The notes under the pieces were generated by a model that was not told where the DNA came from, did no database searches, and was given only the letters and a program-made list of their open reading frames with translations. A stretch of DNA of 64,000 nt from Imbricaverruca yamaguchii (lineage: Eukaryota; Arthropoda; Thecostraca; Neoverrucidae): assembly GCA_034440575.1 (NCBI GenBank), contig JAOTOL010001373.1, forward strand, positions 339,501 to 403,500. Reading direction: 5' to 3'. A program made the position numbers and the translations under genes. Shown piece by piece: positions 45,440 to 57,367 of this stretch; the first letter of the stretch is position 1, and each line of letters begins with the position of its first letter.

Positions 45440-45850
45440 ACTTGCACATACATACATGCATTATGCATACATGCATGCATGCATGCATGCATACATAAAT
45501 ACATACACATATACATGCCCACATACATACACACATACACACATACATACATACATACATACATACATAGATACATTCATAATAAATACATACATACATA
45601 CATACATACATGAATACATACATACATACGTACATACATGCATACATTCGTGCATGCATACATACATACATACATGCATACATACACACATACATACATA
45701 CATACATACGCGCATACATACATACATACATACATACATACATACACGCATATATACATACATGCATGCGTACATACGTACATGCATGCATGCATGCACA
45801 CATACATGTATGCATGCATACATAAACGCATATACATACTTGCGTGAGCA
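45440..45850. repeat. (CATA)n / (CATG)n tetranucleotide array
   Basis: About 400 bp of CATA with CATG, CACA and CGTA variants. The frames (HTYIHTYI, MYVCMYVC) are by-products. Confidence 0.96.
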
Positions 45851-47055
45851 TGTGCGTGCGTGCACATGCGTACATGCCTGGAAGACATATGCGAACAACC
45901 GCTCTCCAAGCAAATCCTGCGCCAGCTGTTCACACGACCCTTGCGCAGCGACGACCCAGGAGGACGCCTCCCCCACACACACACACATTGCGGCTAACTG
46001 GTGGGCTCAGATAAAGCCAGCGTGATGAATGCCTGTCCAAATGGCGCCACTGCTGCGCTACTTTCGTGCGATTCAGTCGCCCTCGCGCGCTGCCCGGCGG
46101 TTCCGGCCGCGCCGCCAAACAGCCGTTGACAAATACATTTGCGGATTTGCGTTGCATGACGGTGGACATCACTTAGGGGACGGTGCTGATTTATCGCGGG
46201 CTGGACTTTTAGATCAGCGGCGGAACGACCCGGACGCGGTGTTCCGATCGAGCGATTCCGTGGAGCGGGCGTGATTAGCCTCTCTGGCGAGGCGACGTGG
46301 CGCCGTATTTAGCCGCGGGCGGCAGTGAGACACGAGCATTGGCGTCGGCTCGTTTCGTCTGTGACGTCTCAGATACGTCTCTTGCGGTGACGCCACCTCC
46401 CCCCCTTTTTGCACGTGACCGTTATTTCCCGCAATTGCGCCAAAGTGCTTCCGGCAGGATGAAGATTCCAGGGACTCCGATGAACATCTTGGATGCCTTT
46501 TGACAACAGTCAGGAACCGGCTATGTTATGTTGTTATGACGTCACGACAATGACCGGTACCGGCGATTTTCCGTGACGTGCTTGCAGTGTTCGTGCAAAT
46601 CATGTAGAGGAGCTATGAAGTCACCCACGACACGTCTACTGGTTAGGAAATTCGACAATATAGTTCATCAGGACTGTGGTAAGGCTGTATTATGTTCAAC
46701 GTATTATTGATTTTTTTCTCGATATTAATGGACTATGTCTTTCATATATATGACAATAGCAAGTGCTGTTCGCACCAGCTCCTACATTCTGCCGTTAACC
46801 TCTGCTCCACGCCAGCCGACAATCATCTTGAGAAAATGACACCCACACATAAATCACATCCCATCTTTGGAGAGGCACTGGGTTAAAGGTCGGACTTGCC
46901 GTCCACCAAAGGCGCGCCTGATCGTACAGCAGCTGAAGCCGAGCGGAACGTGCGACACCTCGGGCGCCGACCTTTGGGATCTCCTCTTGTGTCCCCACCA
47001 CGGCACAAATGCCACAGCGGGTTTGATGTCGGGGCAGAGCACCGCGGGAAGAGGC
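45851..47055. other. No supported gene; GC-rich around 46030-46400
   Basis: CpG-rich DNA with overlapping frames. A frame from about 46896 leads without a stop into the 45-bp array. No motif recognised. Confidence 0.4.
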
Positions 47056-48535
47056 CCTCAGAGTGGCTGTACGGTGAGCCGTTACCGGGGGAAGAGTGCC
47101 GCAGAGAGGAGCTGTACAGTGAGCCGTTACCGGGGGAAGAGGACCGCAGAGAGGAGCTGTACAGTGAGCCGTTACCGGGGGAAGAGGACCGCAGAGAGGA
47201 GCTGTACAGTGAGCCGTTACCGAGGGAAGAGGACCGCAGAGAGGAGCTGTACAGTGAGCCGTTACCGGGGAAGAGGACCGCAGAGAGGAGCTGTACAGTG
47301 AGCCGTTACCGAGGGAAGAGGACCGCAGAGAGGAGCTGTACAGTGAGCCGTTACCGGGGGAAGAGGACCGCAGAGAGGAGCTGTACAGTGGCCCCTTACC
47401 CGGGGAAGAGGACCGCAGAGAGGAGCTGTACAGTGAGCCGTTACCGGGGAAGAGGACCGCAGAGAGGAGCTGTACAGTGAGCCGTTACCGGGGAAAGGGG
47501 ACCGAGAGAGGAGCTGTACAGTGAGCCGTTACCGGGGAAGAGGACCGCAGAGAGGAGCTGTACAGTGAGCCGTTACCGAGGGGAGAGGAGCTGTACAGTG
47601 AGCCGTTACCGGGGGAAGAGTACCGGTTGTGCGGCGAGCTGTCGCCGAGCTGTACAGTGAGCCCGGGGGAAGAGGACCGCGGAGAGAGGAGCTGTACAGT
47701 GAGCCGTTACCGGGGAAGAGGACCGCAAAGTGAGGAGCTGTAAGTGAGCTTACCGGGGGAAGAGGACCGCAGAGAGGAGCTGTACAGTGAGCCGATATTA
47801 CATGGGGAAGAGGACCGCAGAGAGGAGCTGTACAGTGAGCCTTACCGGGGGAAGAGGACCGCAGAGAGGAGCTGTACAGTGAGCCGTTACCGGGGGAAGA
47901 GGACCGCAGAGAGGAGCTGTACAGTGAGCCGTTACCGGGGGAAGAGGACCGCAGAGAGGAGCTGTACAGTGAGCCGTTACCGGGGGAAGAGGACCGCAGA
48001 GAGGAGCTGTACAGTGAGCCGTTACCGGGGGAAGAGGACCGCAGAGAGGAGCTGTACAGTGAGCCGTTACCGGGGAAGAGGACCGCAGAGAGGAGCTGTA
48101 CAGTGAGCCGTTACCGGGGAAGAGGACCGCAGAGAGTGAGCGTTACCGGGGAAGAGGACCGCAGAGAGGAGCTGTACAGTGAGCCGTTACCAGGGGGAAG
48201 AGGACCGCAGAGAGGAGCTGTACAGTGAGCCGTTACCGGGGGAAGAGTACCGCAGAGAGGAGCTGTACAGTGGCCCCTTACCCGGGGAAGAGGACCGCAG
48301 AGAGGAGCTGTACAGTGAGCCGTTACCGGGGGAAGAGGACCGCAGAGAGGAGCTGTACAGTGAGCCGTTACCGGGGGAAGAGTACCGCAGAGAGGAGCTG
48401 TACAGTGGCCCCTTACCGGGGGAAGAGGACCGCAGAGAGTGGCTGTACAGTGAGCCGTTACCGGGGGAAGAGGACCGCAGAGAGTGGCTGTACAGTGAGC
48501 CGTTACCAGGGTAAGAGGACCGCAGAGAGTGGTTG
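47056..48535. repeat. 45-bp minisatellite, about 33 units
   Basis: The unit is GGAGCTGTACAGTGAGCCGT, TACCGGGGGAAGAGG, then ACCGCAGAGA. In one frame it reads EELYSEPLPGEEDRR, in another ERSCTVSRYRGKRTA. Many units lost one G of the GGGGG run (44 bp) or are deleted, so no frame survives the whole array. Contains TGTACA palindromes. A related TGGCCCCTTACC variant recurs at 47388, 48268 and 48407, suggesting higher-order duplication. Confidence 0.97.
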
Positions 48536-48579
48536 TGCGGTGAGCTGTCGCCGCTCATTGGCGCCTCGTCACACGGCGG

Positions 48580-48613
48580 GCTGACTTCACTTCACTTCAC
48601 TTCACTTCACTTA
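48580..48613. repeat. (CTTCA)n microsatellite
   Basis: About six pentamers. Confidence 0.92.
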
Positions 48614-48716
48614 AGCGCCGCTGGACGCGTGCGAAGAGGAACGCCGCGGAGGTCGGATTGAGTTACGGCCGGCTGGTCCGCCAGGGCAGGGTGGGAGTTT
48701 TGCTCGGCACCGTCCG

Positions 48717-49012
48717 GGGTCGGCAGTTCTGGGTAGCCCATGCGTCGTGGGTCGGCACAGGTCAGAGTGGGGGTCGGTATGCGGTAGCACGGGGTCGGTA
48801 GTTCTGGGTAGCCCATGCGTCGTGGGTCGGCACAGGTCAGTCCGGGGGTCGGTATGTGGTAGCACGGGGTCGGTAGTTCTGGGTAGCCCATGCGTTGGGG
48901 GTCGGTACAGGTCAGTCCGGGGGTCGGTATATGGTAGTACGGGGTCGGCAGTTCTGGGTAGCCCATGCGTCGGGGGTCGGTGTAGGTCAGTTCGGGGGTC
49001 GGCACAGGGTAG
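48717..49012. repeat. 75-bp minisatellite, four units
   Basis: Units contain AGTTCTGGGTAGCCCATGCG and GGTCGGCACAGGTCAG, with no length change, so 25-residue frames are open on both strands. Confidence 0.93.
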
Positions 49013-49195
49013 TCCGGGTGTCGGTACTGGGTAGTCCGGGTGTCGGTACTGGGTAGTCCGGTGGTCGGTACAGGATAGTCCGGGTGTCGGTACAGGGTAG
49101 TCCGGGTGTCGGTACTGGGTAGTCCGGGTGTCGGTACTGGGTAGTCCGGTGGTCGGTACAGGATAGTCCGGGTGTCGGTACAGAATAGTTCGGGA
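49013..49195. repeat. 22-bp minisatellite related to the 75-bp array
   Basis: About eight units of GGGTAGTCCGGGTGTCGGTA plus two bases. Shares the GGGTAG and GTCGGTA words with the preceding array. Confidence 0.93.
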
Positions 49196-49404
49196 GTTTG
49201 TAAAGTATATATCTGAAGCCAGTGCAGAGAAGAGCGATGGCGCTGCAGGTTAGTCCGATATTATGGTATGGTATTGCACATCGTGTTGACAGCCAATGAA
49301 TGTCATCTGTTCAGCAGAGTATTACAACAATCAGCTGTATATTTACAGGTGCACTGCTGCTGTGGTACAATAAACAGCTAGAATGCTTTTTTATAATTTA
49401 TAAT

Positions 49405-49714
49405 CAGGGTTCTTAATGAGGTGGCTTTATAAACCAGGGTCCTATTGCTAAGCAGAGCTTGTTGCGTGAATCCGGACCCCACCACCCGATCCATGAATTC
49501 CAGTTCAACGGCAGAATTTAGACCGAAAGTACCGCCAATGCACCGACACGGCCGCCCGGTAGCTCGTCCCCGGCCTTATCGGGCCAGCTGCCAACTGACA
49601 CTCTCGACCGGGATCCAATTGCGAGCGTGCGAAGTGACTCGAACCCTGTGTCGCCAGGATAGGGGAGACCAGTGCAGACCAGCGCTCTAACCGACTGCGC
49701 TACCGTGGCGGCAA
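49405..49714 (-). mobile_element. SINE-B copy 4
   Basis: A minus-strand copy with several diagnostic differences (CTCTCGACCGGGATCCAATT in place of CTCCCGGCCGGGGGCTAAAT). Confidence 0.9.
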
Positions 49715-50336
49715 ACTTACATGAGCACTGCTGCTGAAGGTAAGCTGCATATTCAACGCAATGAAATGAAAAGGTAAACAGAGTAACAATAATCTGGAAG
49801 AACACAGAGCATGGCATGAACAAGCACATCCTGTTGATGCTATGTCATTGTGATGTGATCAGATTCAAGACCACTTGCATTTACACCCCATCCTGGTGCT
49901 GTCCTGTCATGCATGCATGATGCTGCTTCTGAAGTAATTCCTAATACACTCAGTATATTGTGCTTGCATATGGTTACATGCAAGGACATTACACCGATTG
50001 TTTCCGGAATTATTTCAGAATCGGCATCACGCATGCATGACATAGTACAACACCAGGATGAAGCGCAAAGGCAAGTGATCGCGAAGCTGACCGCGCAGCG
50101 CAGTCAGGACTTGACGCTGAAGATCGTCACAAAAGTGAACTTCCCCACGTTTTGTGAGTGTCACGACTGTCTGTCGGGTATGGTGAGAGAGGCGGTTCCA
50201 CGGTCGTATCGATCGGCCGGGCGTGACCTGCACGACCGGCGTGGCGCCGACACCGGCGAGATTACAGCCGACGGCGCCAACTTGGCCCGGGGGGGGCGTC
50301 AGTACACCGGCCGGGGAGTGGGTGGCCCAGCACACT
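49715..50336. other. No supported gene
   Basis: A plus frame from 49913 (about 140 unique residues) runs into the 20-bp array, and a minus frame covers the same region. Neither shows a recognised motif. Confidence 0.35.
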
Positions 50337-50690
50337 GTCGCACGACTGGGCACACTGGTACACAACTCGGCACACTGGTACACAACTCGGCACACTGGTA
50401 CACAACTCGGCACACTGACGCACAACTCGGCACACTGGTACACAACTCGGCACACTGGTACACAACTCGGCACACTGGCACACAACTCGGCACACTGGTA
50501 CACAACTCGGCACACTGGTACACAACTCGGCACACTGGTACACAACTCGGCACACTGGTACACAACTCGGCACACTGTCGGCACACTGGTACACAACTCG
50601 GCACACTGGTACACAACTCGGCACACTGGTACACAACTCGGCACACTGGTACACAACTCGGCACACTGGTACACAACTCGACATACTGAC
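50337..50690. repeat. 20-bp minisatellite, about 18 units
   Basis: Unit GGCACACTGGTACACAACTC, very homogeneous, with one shortened unit near 50574-50584. Since 60 bp makes 20 codons and no phase has a stop, frames are open in several phases on both strands. Confidence 0.97.
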
Positions 50691-51189
50691 GCGCAACACG
50701 GCCAATGTCGGCATAGTGCTTGCGCTCGACTGTGGAGCTGAAGGGCACTCAGCCGCGCTGAGTGCACACTTCGGATCCGCGGCCATACGGGCACTGGATG
50801 ATGATGCGGGAGACGAAGTTTACATACTGTTCCGTCGATGCGACAGGAGTGTGTTTGTGTTGGCGGGGCATCCCAGCGGGCCGCAGTCAGATGGAGAGCG
50901 CAAGCGAGTGGCTGGAGAGGTGTTTGTGTTGCATCTTGTGACAGCGTCCTCCAGTTCGCTGCGTCTAGCAAGGCGCTGCAAAACTCTCTGGCTCGCTTGG
51001 CTATGCTGAGATCTCGATCCAGAAAGACAGCGAGATTGTTTATGGTTTTTGCTCGTTGCACACATACCGCATAACATCTGACCGAAAATTCCGCCATATT
51101 TTTGTCAACGCATTTGTTCCGAAAACGATGAACTCAATTTTTATCGGGTTGCCATAACAAACTCGTTTGAAGCAAACCACGTTGCGAGT
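50691..51189. other. No recognisable feature
   Basis: Overlapping frames of 80-100 codons, no motif. Confidence 0.45.
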
Positions 51190-51195
51190 ACCGTC

Positions 51196-51262
51196 AGATC
51201 ACGTCCACGTCCACGTCCACGTCACACGTACACGTACACGTACACGTACACGTGCACATACA
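51196..51262. repeat. (CACGTC)n / (CACGTA)n microsatellite
   Basis: Hexamers CACGTC, then CACGTA, about ten units. Confidence 0.92.
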
Positions 51263-51289
51263 CATCAGGGGAGAGCTCCTCGAGGTCGG

Positions 51290-53752
51290 TAGACGTGGTT
51301 TACAGAGAAAATAATCCGTCCGTCGTTTCAACGCCAAAGGATCACTTTTCAGCGCACCCGTCACCTCCTCCCTGGTCAGCTGCCCCTAGCTTTTCTCATG
51401 GTGGACTGGTCTGGCCTGTATGAGGCCAACACAGTTGACGACAAGTGGGACGCATGGTTGAACATCTGAAAATGCGTCATGGATGGTCACTGCCCTACCG
51501 TCACCAAGTTCGCGAATCGCCGCTCAGTGCCACCCTGGATCGCTGAGAATGCTGACCTCCGCGCCCTGACCCTCCGACGTGACTGTGCTCACAGCCAAGC
51601 GGACCGATCCGGGAGTGACGAGGATTGGCAACTCTACCATGAGCTAAATCAACGGACCTCCACTGAGCTCGTGGTCGCCAAAAGCTGTTTCTTCGATCGG
51701 ACTTTGGAAGAAAATGATAATGTCTGGCCGCACATTCGACGTCATCTCTTTCAGAAGAAGGCAACTCCACCATCAACTGAACCATCACGTTCCAACCAGG
51801 AGAAAGAGTTGTTCGCTGACGACTAAAACCGGCATTTTTCTTCAACTGGCAAGCGCGTGGCTGCTGCCTTGCATTCATTAGGGGTTTTAGGCCCAAATAC
51901 AGCGCCTCACTCAAAGCTGCATGACCACTGCAGTCGATACGCCCCTAACCCCCCAACAGCGCCTCAACCTCACCCTCCGAGCGTTGCTAGCTCAGCAGTC
52001 AAGCTGAAGCTCGCCACTCTTCCCGAACTCTCTCATGCCCTGCGTGATTTATATCCTACCAGTGCTCGTGGTAACGACAATGTGTCTCTGAAATTGCTCA
52101 AAATGTCGTTTCCTTCGGTGTGTGTACATATTTTGCACATAATCAACTTCAGTTTATCGTCATGTACTTTTCCGGAACTGTGGAAGTTGGCTGAAATCGT
52201 ACTAATCTTCAAGAAAAGCTGCCCTGACGATCCCAAGTGTTATAGGCCCATCTCGATCTTGAGTAACGTGTCAAAACTGTGCGAGAAAATAGTAGTCAAC
52301 CAGCTAACTGCGTATACACCGAAATTGTCTTCTTAACAACTCGCAACATGCCTATCGACCACTTCACTCTACTGAAACTGCCCTTGCTGATGTAGTAGCT
52401 GATGTAATTGCAAATTGCAAATTGCAAATTGCAATTGCAAATTGCAACGAAAGGCGCCGCGTTTGTCTGCTCGCGTCAGTAGATTTGTCTAGTGCTTTCG
52501 ATTGCGTGACTCATAGCCGACTCTTAACCAAATTAGAGTCGTATGGCATCGACAGTTCTTGGTTTAGATCCTACCTTTCAAATCGCAGACAGGTAGTTCT
52601 GCCCGGAAGACTTGTATGCAACGCATCCTGTGGTGTTGCACAAGGAAGTGTGTGCGGCCCAATTTTGTTTTTGTTGTACACAAATGATCTTTTCTCGCAC
52701 ATAGGTGAAGTCTTTAAAGTCGTTGCTGACGCTGACGACACACAGGCGATGTTGTCATCGAAATTGGAGGACATCATTTATGCAAAACGTCGTCTCGAAT
52801 CGTGCTTGGAAACTATGAGCTCGTGGTACCGTGTAAATCTTCTCAAGCTCAACCCATCTAAAACGAAATTTGTGATTTTTGGTTCTCGCCAGATGATCGC
52901 TCGGCTACCTAGCATCAGCCTCTCTGTTCTTGGATCGGATATTTCACGTATCTCATCTATCAAGAACCTGGGTGTGACCATGGACGAATCGTTAACATGG
53001 AGTGAACAAATTGGCGATATTGCTAAGAAATGTAACCGCATTATCTTTCCTCTAACCAAGCATGTACGTTCTCTTACTGAAGAAACGCTGTCGAAGCTAG
53101 TGCTCGCACTGGTTTTCCCCCATGTAATGTACTGTTGCTCAATCTGGTCTGCTGCATATGACACCGAGCGCGTGCGAATCCAAAAAGTCATAATGAGGGC
53201 GGCTAGGGTCATAACTAGGACCTCTCGCTATGGTCATATATCGCGTGTTATTGAGCGGTTAGGCTGGCCTAGCTTTCAACGCGTTGTCGACATTAGGGAT
53301 TGCTCACTGGTTCATCTTGCAGTGCATCACTCGGGAGCACCTGAAACCCTGCGTGATCTTGTGACATTGAGAAGTGATGCCAGCTCTCGGCCTACACGAT
53401 CAACACCGTTTTCAGTAGATCGCCCACACCTGAAAACTTCTCTTGCGCAACGCTCTGCCATGTACCGTGCTGCAGTTCTTTGGAACAGTTTCCCCGAGGA
53501 AGTTTGGGCCGAAGATATGCGACGGGCTTTTAAGTTTAAACTGAAGGAGGTGCTGAGAAGAACTGTACGAGAGAATGTTTGAGTATTGTATGCATGTGTT
53601 TCTTAATGTTTTAGTAGCCTTTTGTCCCACCCTTTTTAGCGTTTTTGACATTTGATGCTGAGTATCTCTTGGTACCAATACAAGGATTGAATTGAATTGA
53701 ATTGAATTGAATTGAATTGAATTGAATTGAATTGAATTGAATTGAATTTAAA
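51290..53752 (+). mobile_element. 5'-truncated non-LTR retrotransposon (CR1/L2-like LINE)
   Basis: It starts inside the linker between endonuclease and reverse transcriptase (VDWSGLYEANTVDDKWDAW near 51399, then RSVPPWIAENADLR), continues through the reverse transcriptase, and ends in a (TTGAA)n tail (53688-53752). Lesions: TGA at about 51468, TAA at about 51824, and a frameshift near 52325 where CYRPISILSNVSKLCEKIVV passes to NNSQHAYRPLHSTETALAD. There is also a small ATTGCAAATTGCAA expansion at 52408-52446. The endonuclease domain is missing. Inactive. Confidence 0.9.
52340..53582 (+). pseudogene. LINE reverse transcriptase, readable C-terminal two thirds
   Basis: About 400 codons without interruption. 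Numbering from the TTG codon at 52422: motif A SVDLSSAFD at 19-27, the YGIDSSWFRSYLSNRRQVV block at 41-59, motif B GVAQGSVCGPILFLLYTNDL at 71-90, and motif C ADADDTQ at 102-108. The usual tyrosine before ADD is an aspartate, but both catalytic aspartates remain. LKLNPSKTKFVIFGSR and IKNLGVTMDESLTW follow, then the basic C-terminal region that CR1/L2 proteins share (RAARVITRTSRYGHIS, YRAAVLWNSFPEE). It stops at TGA 53580-53582, close to the poly-(TTGAA) end. Confidence 0.88.
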
Positions 53753-53844
53753 AGTGGTTAGCGTGCTGCGTTATGCGTGAGACTCAATGGTAATGCGGAC
53801 CTCAGGGGAGCTCCGGTTAAGGAAGGTGAACAGGCAGGCTGCTG

Positions 53845-53898
53845 ATGCTGTTAGAGTTCAGGGGCGCATCGACTGCGTCGGTCATGCAGCAGGCCCCT
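53845..53898 (-). mobile_element. D element copy 3 (diverged)
   Basis: Minus strand: CTGCATGACCGACGCAGTCG then ATGCGCCCCTGAACTC. It has the same stem-loop as copies 1 and 2 but a degraded tail. Confidence 0.6.
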
Positions 53899-55934
53899 GA
53901 TGCAATTGAAAAATCCTGAATATGCGTCCGCGTTAAGCACGCTCACCGCTTTGCCGGCAAGGGATATATTTGCAATTCATGAGACCTTTCATCCATTGAC
54001 ATGATGCTGAGTGTATTTGATTAAATTAGCTTGCGTTCATATTTCAATTTCACTGTCACTTATACTTGTATATTGCACATATTGTTACCTTGCGAATGGG
54101 CTCCTGGAACTATGTTCTAGTATTCACCCACCATAGGCGGCGAACCGCCAACCGATTGCCAATTATAGCCGGGGGCGGAATCGTGCCGAAAGTCAATGGG
54201 TCCAACTACAAAGTTACAGGCGGATTTTCGTGTTTGAAGCGATAGGCAACGTGCCTGGCATCATTTCCGCCACCATTGGAGTTCATACGGACGGGTTCCC
54301 TCGATATTGTTTCATAACTTTAGGCTTATTGCGTTGAATGGAAAGAATGCATCTCAAATGTAAATTACCTTTTTGGCATGGTAGGGCCGGTGTTCCTTGG
54401 TATTAACAAGGCCTGAGTTTTTCTTTTCTTTTCTACTGTGACACCGTTATCTAACATGCAGGATCGAATGTCGGTGCTTGACGCACATCGAGCTATGCCA
54501 GAACCTCAATAACGTCTGAAAGCTTCATTTCAAAATGTGAAAAATGACAGGGTTAAATGTGTATAAATATGGTCGAGAATGGCATAAGACGACAGCTGAT
54601 TTAATGCGGGTTTACTTATGGCCATTGGAAATTAATTCGGAAATGTAGAACAGCTGATATACAATGTAAACTAATTAAATGTGATATGGGGACAAAATTG
54701 GAATAGAGCGGAAAATGACATACGATATTAAAACGTTACGGAAGCTGCAAAATAATATGAAGATGTACAACACTCAATTTTCGTGCACCTTGAAAATTGC
54801 CAGCACATTTCACAGGAGCTGTATGACTCATTTTATTCAAAGAACCTTAGTGACCGATTGTTTCCATTTAGCTTTCAGGGCAAAGTGACAATGTGAAATG
54901 ATTTGATAATATAGCCACCCACACCTCATAAGAGAGCTTGTTTAAGTGTTCAACTTCGATCATTGGAAGTTACTACTCACAACTGCACCTCCTGTAGAAA
55001 CTAGAAAATAGCATTAATCATTGCAAGCCCATCCTAGTGGTGTTCCTTCACAAATCCGCCACCAGAGCGGCGCCACCGTTGGCATGTCCGCTCGTGACAC
55101 CTAGCGTGACACCAGTTGCGAGTTGTCGGCGGAAGTGACGACGGATGTGTGCGGTGACAGGTGACATGTGAGGTCATTTGGTAATAAATTAAGATGATAT
55201 GGGAAATGCCGCCCGACGTGCCTCTGGCGGAAATGTCTGAAACTACAATCGGCAAGGGATGCCAACGGGGGAAATGGGGAACAATATGAGTTAATGACAT
55301 AGGTGTAGGAACAGGGGGGGCAGTGGACGATGCCCCCCCCCCACTCATTCAAGGAAGGTTAGCATTGATGCTGTGGCGATGCATGCTAAGAATCAACTTC
55401 AAAAAGGGTTCTGACCGTCACCCCACACACACGCACGCTTTTTTAGACGTTCCTACACCTCTGGTCAATACCTGGCATGTGTAACATATTAATAGGCTTC
55501 CTGTCGAGTACTCTACCGTTGAACATGTGCTGCATCTTCCAATCCACTTGTAGTACACCGGGCCAAAAGGGCGCATCTTTTTCGAAGTGAATATTTTCAG
55601 TACGGCAGTCCTCCTGTAGTAAACCAATGGTGCTCTGATCCAGTTTAGCATATCAACCTTTTGAAAAGATTGCAGTGGGATGCATTGATATAGAACGCCC
55701 TGGCTTTCAGCATTGGAACCGATAATTATTTGGCCTTTGATTACCCACCACGCCCTAATCAGTAAGCCAACAAACCAGGTCGTTTTTTAAAGAGCAGAAT
55801 GTCCTAATAGTTTTAGAAGTGCTAGAGTTACCCCTATGTTGGCTGAAAGGTAAGAAAAAGGAAGGAATATTTATGTGAAAAATGAAGGTACCACAAAATA
55901 TCCAAAGTCATTGCACGTTTCGTTGACCTCTGAT
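53899..55934. other. No recognisable feature
   Basis: AT-rich unique DNA. Short frames near 55030-55350 (minus) lie in GC-richer DNA with C-runs, without motif. Confidence 0.45.
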
Positions 55935-55960
55935 TTCCAGTGGCGGATTCAGGGGAAATG
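55935..55960. mobile_element. Possible hAT-like terminal sequence
   Basis: CAGTGGCGGATTCAGGGG resembles the CAGNGGCG termini at 36600-36836 and 57142. No partner end was found. Confidence 0.3.
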
Positions 55961-56404
55961 CCTTCTTGGGCGGTTTCCACTTCTTTGTTCTTCGAAATGA
56001 AAGTCAACTCAGTATGGAAATGTCTAAAACCCCGAATATGTTGTAAGTTAACGATGGGATATTTATCCGGGGAGGACAATAGAGTAACCAGGACAATGCA
56101 GTAAAATGACGCTGGAGCGGAATGAAATGGTTCTCGGCGGAGAGGACCGCTGGAACAAGGCTTCTGGGTCCAAGGGATCGAAAAATGTCCGGACTCTGGA
56201 GCAGATCAGGATCCCAAGCTCGGCAATGCCCTGGAGGAAGGGAGAGGAATCGAAAACAATGTCACGGTTTGGCCAAGGGTGTTGCTACGGTGGGGATGGG
56301 AGATGCGTCGCCAAAGAACCTCGTGAAATTGAATATTACTTCCATGGCGCTGCAGGTAAAAACTGACCTGGAGACTCTAGTCCCGTTTATCAAATTCAAA
56401 TCAT
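55961..56404. other. No supported gene
   Basis: Plus frames of 86 and 127 codons overlap at 56106-56505. The second runs into SINE-B, so neither is credible. Confidence 0.4.
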
Positions 56405-56405
56405 T

Positions 56406-56730
56406 TAGCCGTTCCGGTAGCTCAGTTCGCTTGAGCGCTGGGCTGCACTGGTCTCCCCTGTCCTGGCAACACAGGGTTCTAATCGCTTCGCGCACTCGCA
56501 TTTAGCCCCCGGCTGGGAGGGTCAGTTGGCAGCAGGCCAGATAAGGCCGGAGACGAGCTACCGGGCGGCCGTGTCGGTGCATTAGCGACACGTTGGAATT
56601 TGGTCAAAATTCTGCCGTTGAACTGGAATTCATGGATCGGTTGGTGGGGACAGGATTCACGCAACAAGCTCTGCTTAGCAATTGGGCCCTGGTTGATAAA
56701 GTCACCCCAACAAGAACTCGGAATTAACTT
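56406..56730 (+). mobile_element. SINE-B copy 5
   Basis: A full-length plus copy. Box A is mutated (TAGCTCAGTTCGCTTGAG) and box B reads GGTTCTAATC, so internal promoter function is doubtful. Confidence 0.9.
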
Positions 56731-57133
56731 ATGCTGAATTGAAAAGAAAATGATTCAGCTTGGAAGGAGCGGTAGCTACCTGACGAAAGTCACTGCTGCG
56801 GGCTTTGTCATCGCTCTGGCCCATGGGGTTTCAACCTTACCTCATGCTTTTTGTGGTGGGTTCTGCCCACATACAAAAACCGATAAATCTTTGGGAATCG
56901 AGGAATCAACCGATGAATCAACGTCTTCCTGAAATATTCCAGTTCGTGCTTCCGACAATATCTAAATATGGTGAGCGGCCATTCCTGAGGGTTCCATCAC
57001 GGCTTCTCGGCTTCAGCAAGACTTCTCGGCTCCGTCACGGGTCCGCCGGCGGGTCACGTCCCGGTCAAGGCCACCGTGGTCCGCGGCGCGGCCGACAAGT
57101 GGGCCCGCCTGCCTGTCTGACCTGTACTTCAAA

Positions 57134-57367
57134 GTGCGCTGCAGTGGCGCACTCAGGGTTTTCTTCAGTGGGAGGTCTGACTAAAAAATGTGATCAAATA
57201 TAGAACGCTTTCGACGAAATTCATTTCGATCTCAGTCACGGAAATATTTAAATGTCCTGTTTTATATAGTGGATTTCTTGGTTGTTAAGAGGATGTCTGG
57301 CTTTAAAGAGGATTTCTGATTAAATGTCTGGATTTGGTGGGGGTTCGGCTGCGCCTCTGGTGTGTTC
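57134..57367. mobile_element. 218-bp hAT-like MITE
   Basis: The left end CAGTGGCGCACTCAGGGTTT (57142) and the right end, on the minus strand CAGAGGCGCAGCCGAACCCC (to 57359), are imperfect inverted repeats. The flanking octamers GTGCGCTG (57134-57141) and GTGTGTTC (57360-57367) match at five of eight positions, compatible with a decayed 8-bp target duplication. No coding capacity. Confidence 0.55.

Noticed and set aside
45378..46025. Met/Tyr/Val/Cys-rich and His/Thr/Tyr/Ile-rich frames
   Set aside because: Tetranucleotide CATA/CATG array in three-frame register.
50027..51097. 356-codon minus frame
   Set aside because: Half of it is the 20-bp minisatellite; the unique flanks have no motif and the opposite strand is equally open.
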